From JAIQFV01 sp041494885 (GTDB lineage Bacteria > Acidobacteriota > Terriglobia > JAIQFV01): a stretch of DNA of 64,000 bases. The stretch spans positions 146,833 to 210,832 of the forward strand of contig JBGQBO010000003.1 of assembly GCA_041494885.1 (NCBI GenBank), written 5' to 3'. Of this stretch, positions 60,830 through 64,000 are shown in pieces. A model generated the notes under the pieces. It searched no databases. It saw only the letters and a list, made by a program, of their open reading frames with translations, and was not told where the DNA came from. The translations under genes were made by a program, and so were the position numbers. Every line of letters begins with the position of its first letter. The stretch's first letter is position 1.

Positions 60830-62521
60830 ATGAACAATAAAATAAAGCGCGCGATATTTCTGTTAGGCCTGTGTCTGCTCGCGGTGTTTCCGGGGGTCTC
60901 GGTGCGAATTGCGGCGGTCGAAGGCGCAAAGGAGAAGCAGAGAATGAACGATATTCTCCAATATATCTCCTCGAGCTGGGGCGCTCTGACGCGGTCGATG
61001 GCGGCGTGCGACGAATTGCTTGATCCTAAAGAATCCGAGCGGTCTGTCCTTTACTTACCGGCGGGATATGCGGAACCCGCTGGCGTCAAGACCCTGAAGA
61101 AGAACTGTTCATTTGACATCAAACACTTACCCCAGGTGATCACCGGGCTCGGGGAAGTTGATCTGGACAGGGTCAGGCCACCCGGGTTGCTCTACCTTGA
61201 ACACGCTTATGTGGTACCCGGAGGGCGGTTCAATGAGATGTATGGCTGGGACAGTTATTTCATCTTGCGGGGCCTTCTGCGCGAGGGAAGATTGGATCTC
61301 GCCCGGGGGATTGTCGAGAATTTCTTTTTCGAGATAGACCATTACGGAGGGGTGTTGAACGCCAATCGCACCTATTATTTGACTCGTTCGCAGCCTCCCT
61401 TCCTGACCTCGATGGTTCTCGCGATTTACGACTCTGAAAAAGCGAAGGGACAGGACGATCCGGCGTGGCTGGAGAAGGCCTATCACTACGCCGTCAAAGA
61501 CTATCGCTTTTGGATCCAACCGCCACATCTCGCGGGCGACACCGGTCTTTCACGTTACTACGATTTCGGCAACGGACCCGTACCTGAAATGGGGGACTCC
61601 CCGGGCTACTATCGCGGGGTTGTTCGTCATTTTCTCACGAACCCCCGGGAAGCCAAATCATATCTTGTCCGTTCCCCGGACAAGCAGCGAATCCCGAATA
61701 CCATCGGGCCGCATTTTCCCCTCGAACTCTGCGAACCTGATGCAGAGTCCACGAAGGATTGCACCCCCGTCGAAGGGGTGAGTCTGTCGCGCGAATATTA
61801 CAAGGGAGACCGCAGCATGCGCGAGTCGGGCTTTGACGTCTCGTTTCGTTTCGGGCCTTTCAGCGCGGCCACCCATCATTACGCCGGCGTGGACCTGAAC
61901 AGCCTGCTTTACAAGACCGAGAAGGACTTGGAGCGAATCAGCAGGATCCTGGGACGGGAGCAGGAGGCGGTCCAATGGCAGACGCGGGCAGAGAAACGCC
62001 ACGAGGCCATGGACAAATTCCTTTGGAACTCGCAGCGCGGCCTCTACTTCGATTACGACTTTGTGGCTCACGCCCAGTCTTCCTATGTCTTCGCTGCGAC
62101 TTTCTATCCGCTCTGGGCTGGACTTGCTTCGCCCGAACAGGCGAAATGGGTCCGCCAGAACCTGAAGCTCTTCGAACAACCGGGCGGTCTGGCGATGAGT
62201 CAAACCGACTCCGGAGCGCAGTGGGATTATCCCTACGGGTGGGCTCCGGTGCATCTGATTGCGATCGAAGGACTGCGGCGGTATGGTTTCAACGAAGATG
62301 CAGACCGCCTCTCCTACAAATTTCTTTCGATGGTGCTTGAAAACTTCCGGCGCGAGGGGACGATCCGCGAGAAGTACAACGTGGTCACGCGATCGTCCGA
62401 GACTCATGTCGAGTCCGGTTACGTGCAAAACGTGGTCGGCTTTGGGTGGACCAACGGGGTCTTTCTCGAACTTTTGCACGCCCTGCCTGAGCCGTGGGTG
62501 AAACGCCTCTATGCGAACTGA
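60830..62521 (+). CDS. treA: Periplasmic trehalase, glycoside hydrolase family 37
   Basis: 563 residues. An N-terminal signal peptide (about 1-30) indicates export. Trehalase signature 1 PGGRFNEMYGWDSY is at 130-143 and signature 2 QWDYPYGWAP begins at residue 464. The (E/D)-acid and base region around GFDVSFRFGPF and the C-terminal GFGWTNGVFLELL are as in GH37. It hydrolyses trehalose to two glucose molecules. It is divergent from the TPP decarboxylase cluster with a shared upstream region of about 145 bp. Confidence 0.95.
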   Translation: MNNKIKRAIFLLGLCLLAVFPGVSVRIAAVEGAKEKQRMNDILQYISSSWGALTRSMAACDELLDPKESERSVLYLPAGYAEPAGVKTLKKNCSFDIKHLPQVITGLGEVDLDRVRPPGLLYLEHAYVVPGGRFNEMYGWDSYFILRGLLREGRLDLARGIVENFFFEIDHYGGVLNANRTYYLTRSQPPFLTSMVLAIYDSEKAKGQDDPAWLEKAYHYAVKDYRFWIQPPHLAGDTGLSRYYDFGNGPVPEMGDSPGYYRGVVRHFLTNPREAKSYLVRSPDKQRIPNTIGPHFPLELCEPDAESTKDCTPVEGVSLSREYYKGDRSMRESGFDVSFRFGPFSAATHHYAGVDLNSLLYKTEKDLERISRILGREQEAVQWQTRAEKRHEAMDKFLWNSQRGLYFDYDFVAHAQSSYVFAATFYPLWAGLASPEQAKWVRQNLKLFEQPGGLAMSQTDSGAQWDYPYGWAPVHLIAIEGLRRYGFNEDADRLSYKFLSMVLENFRREGTIREKYNVVTRSSETHVESGYVQNVVGFGWTNGVFLELLHALPEPWVKRLYAN

Positions 62522-62826
62522 GCGGTTGAATATCTCTTGACGCACGAATTGATAAAGGAACAGATTCAGATCTCCGCCCCCAGAAGCCCCCTGTGGAGTT
62601 TCCTTGCAAAGGGAAGGCAGGGTCCAGAAGGCAGGGTCGCATCTCCACTATCCACTTTTGCCTTCCATTGAAGGCGACAGTGTCAGGTCTCTGCAAACGG
62701 CAAATGAGACGACACAACTGAAGTCATGATTTTGGTTGCGGACTCAGGCCGGTGGTGTCACAATTTAAGGGCTTGATGGCATTCCCCCTGAGCTGCTTTT
62801 AACCTTCCCCCGGGCCCTCAACCGTC
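62522..62826. other. Intergenic region between trehalase and RAYT
   Basis: Contains the left inverted repeat of the RAYT (62680-62703) and a 12-bp direct repeat GAAGGCAGGGTC at 62613-62624 and 62627-62638. No gene was recognised. Confidence 0.5.
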
Positions 62827-63867
62827 ATGTCAAGACCTTTGCGAATCAACATGGAAGGTGGCTGGTACCATATTACTGGCCGCGGCAATGAGAGGCGGCC
62901 CATCTTCTGGGAAGTCGAAGATCGGCTACGATTCTTGGATCAATTAGGCGAGATGGTGGATCGGTTTGCCTGTCAACTCTATGCGTACATATTGATGGAA
63001 AACCACTACCACTTGGAGTTGGAGACACAGCGTGCCAATCTGAGTCGGGCGATGCAATGGCTGGAGGGGAGCTACGCCAACAAATTCAATCGACGCCATC
63101 ACAGAGTGGGGCATTTGTTTCAGGCCCGCTTTGGCGCCGTGATCATGGATCCGGCTGAGGGGGCGCTGGAAGTGAGTCGCTACTTACATCTCAATCCGGT
63201 TCGGGTTCGACAATTCGGATTAAGCAAAGGGCAGCGACGCCAGCGGGAGCGCGGCTGGGAACGGCCGCTATCAAGAGAAGAGCTGCGGGCACGCCTGGAA
63301 GCACTGCGAACTTATCGCTGGAGCTCCTATCCCGCCTATGTGGGATGCGATCGAGGACCGGTGTGGTTGCGGAGTCAGGCCTTTCTGAAACGCGTGGGGA
63401 TGGATGCCACAACCTATCAGCGCTATGTCGAAGGGCCCATCCGGGAGGGGCGGTTGGAGACGCCCTGGGAGCGGTTACGAGGGCAGGTTATTCTGGGAGG
63501 ATCGAGCTTCGTGGATCAGCTGCAGGATTACCTCAAGGGGGATCGGCGGGAACAGTTCGCCCTGCGAGCTGTGAAACCAGTGCTTTCTTGGGAGGAGGTG
63601 GTGGCCGTAGTGGAAGAAATCAAACGGGAGAAGTGGGATCAGTTTTGTGACCGCCATGGAGATTGGGGGCGGGACTTGACCCTTTCGTTGGCTTGGAAGC
63701 GAGGCGATCTGACCTTGAGGGCCTTGGCTGAGAAAGTAGGGGGAGTCGATTACACCACGGTGGGCTCGGCCATTCACCGTTTCCAAGATCGTTGCCGAAC
63801 AAATCCGGAGCTGGCCAAGATCTTAGCAAGGGCTGAAAGGAAATTGCCGTTTGCAGAGATCTGACAC
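62680..63867. mobile_element. RAYT unit bounded by 24-bp imperfect inverted repeats
   Basis: The sequence at 62680-62703 (GTGTCAGGTCTCTGCAAACG...) is matched in inverted orientation at 63844-63867 (23 of 24 positions). The right arm overlaps the last seven codons and stop of the RAYT gene. No target-site duplication could be recognised. This is a likely domesticated or mobile transposase unit. Confidence 0.6.
62827..63864 (+). CDS. REP-associated tyrosine transposase (RAYT) with DnaA-like C-terminal domain
   Basis: 345 residues. The N-terminal Y1-transposase domain (about 1-135) has the metal His pair in MENHYHLELE (His60, His62), and a Tyr in SRYLHLNPVR (Tyr119) that is likely the catalytic nucleophile. 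The C-terminal 65 residues (DLTLRALAEKVGGVDYTTVG, then SAIHRF) resemble the DNA-binding domain of DnaA, as in one RAYT group. RAYTs process REP hairpins rather than move as normal insertion sequences. The last codons (KLPFAEI) lie in an inverted repeat matching sequence upstream of the gene. Confidence 0.92.
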   Translation: MSRPLRINMEGGWYHITGRGNERRPIFWEVEDRLRFLDQLGEMVDRFACQLYAYILMENHYHLELETQRANLSRAMQWLEGSYANKFNRRHHRVGHLFQARFGAVIMDPAEGALEVSRYLHLNPVRVRQFGLSKGQRRQRERGWERPLSREELRARLEALRTYRWSSYPAYVGCDRGPVWLRSQAFLKRVGMDATTYQRYVEGPIREGRLETPWERLRGQVILGGSSFVDQLQDYLKGDRREQFALRAVKPVLSWEEVVAVVEEIKREKWDQFCDRHGDWGRDLTLSLAWKRGDLTLRALAEKVGGVDYTTVGSAIHRFQDRCRTNPELAKILARAERKLPFAEI

Positions 63868-64000
63868 CTTTCATTTCTCAGATTCTGAAGTGACTTCTAT
63901 CGAGAGCGCCGTTGTTGGAAGGGTGCAATCGCTCTTTAGCACCGCGAACGTGGTGGTAATGCTTTCGCAACCCGCGGGATGGGGCAGGCCAGACGCTGGC

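Noticed and set aside
61658..62545. Minus-strand frame of 295 codons antisense to trehalase
   Set aside because: Trehalase signatures are intact on the plus strand; the reverse frame has no family features.
1..64000. tRNA, rRNA and known riboswitch searches by eye
   Set aside because: No cloverleaf, rRNA or conserved riboswitch core was recognised in the gaps; a covariance-model search would be needed to exclude small RNAs.

Overview
The window looks like chromosomal DNA from an Acidobacteriota-type bacterium, probably a soil or subsurface lineage. The basis is family content, not a marker gene: two large Oar-type outer-membrane receptors with an N-terminal carboxypeptidase-regulatory-like domain (37005-40031 minus, 56007-58589 plus), two tandem membrane Ser/Thr kinases with PD40/TolB-like propellers (48237-53719), a VWFA-related secreted protein, a caspase-like peptidase and an ACP-free mix of housekeeping genes at moderately high GC. 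No rRNA, tRNA, prophage or CRISPR array was recognised.

Layout. 1-3510: a minus-strand membrane-stress cluster made of an XRE regulator with a tandem dyad operator, a 24-residue membrane microprotein, an NfeD-like membrane protein, a flotillin and PspA (cut by the window edge). 3666-9567: central metabolism (threonine aldolase, HemW, a PPi-type phosphofructokinase converging on a class I fructose-bisphosphate aldolase) and a zinc-ribbon membrane protein. 10236-17545: an unusual pilin-like protein, carB, a thioesterase, a fatty-acid-hydroxylase-like protein, carA and signal peptidase I. 17851-30850: plus-strand metabolic genes (larB, acyl-CoA dehydrogenase, meaB, methylmalonyl-CoA epimerase, parvulin, MTA phosphorylase, VWA protein, PfkB kinase, membrane glycosyltransferase-like protein, MgtC-like protein, a DapF-like epimerase with altered active site, MsrB).

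31035-43900 is mainly minus-strand signalling and envelope genes: a methyltransferase, a TPR protein, a caspase-like membrane protein with TPRs, an Oar-like receptor, a small heptad-repeat secreted protein and a membrane SpoIIE-type phosphatase. 44339-48058 holds a vapBC toxin-antitoxin pair, an exported protein and a MATE transporter. 48237-53719 holds the paired kinases. 53921-63864 holds a membrane-anchored molybdopterin oxidoreductase, the second Oar-like receptor, a cyclase-family hydrolase with a split TPP-dependent decarboxylase, a GH37 trehalase and a REP-associated tyrosine transposase (RAYT) flanked by inverted repeats.

The most unexpected structure is non-coding. Three intergenic regions (7324-7588, 9803-10003, 21001-21173) have the same architecture: an array of degenerate 7-bp units, a unique core of about 100-170 bp, and a second heptamer array in inverted orientation. 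A fourth simple heptamer array lies at 41236-41263. The unit sequence differs between loci while the 7-bp register and inverted arrangement are kept. Other items worth attention are the 21-bp-spaced operator pair of the XRE regulator, the 24-residue microprotein, the apparently leaderless vapB with a 20-bp perfect palindrome over its start codon, the DapF-like protein that lacks its second catalytic cysteine, and the RAYT whose last codons form one arm of its own flanking inverted repeat.
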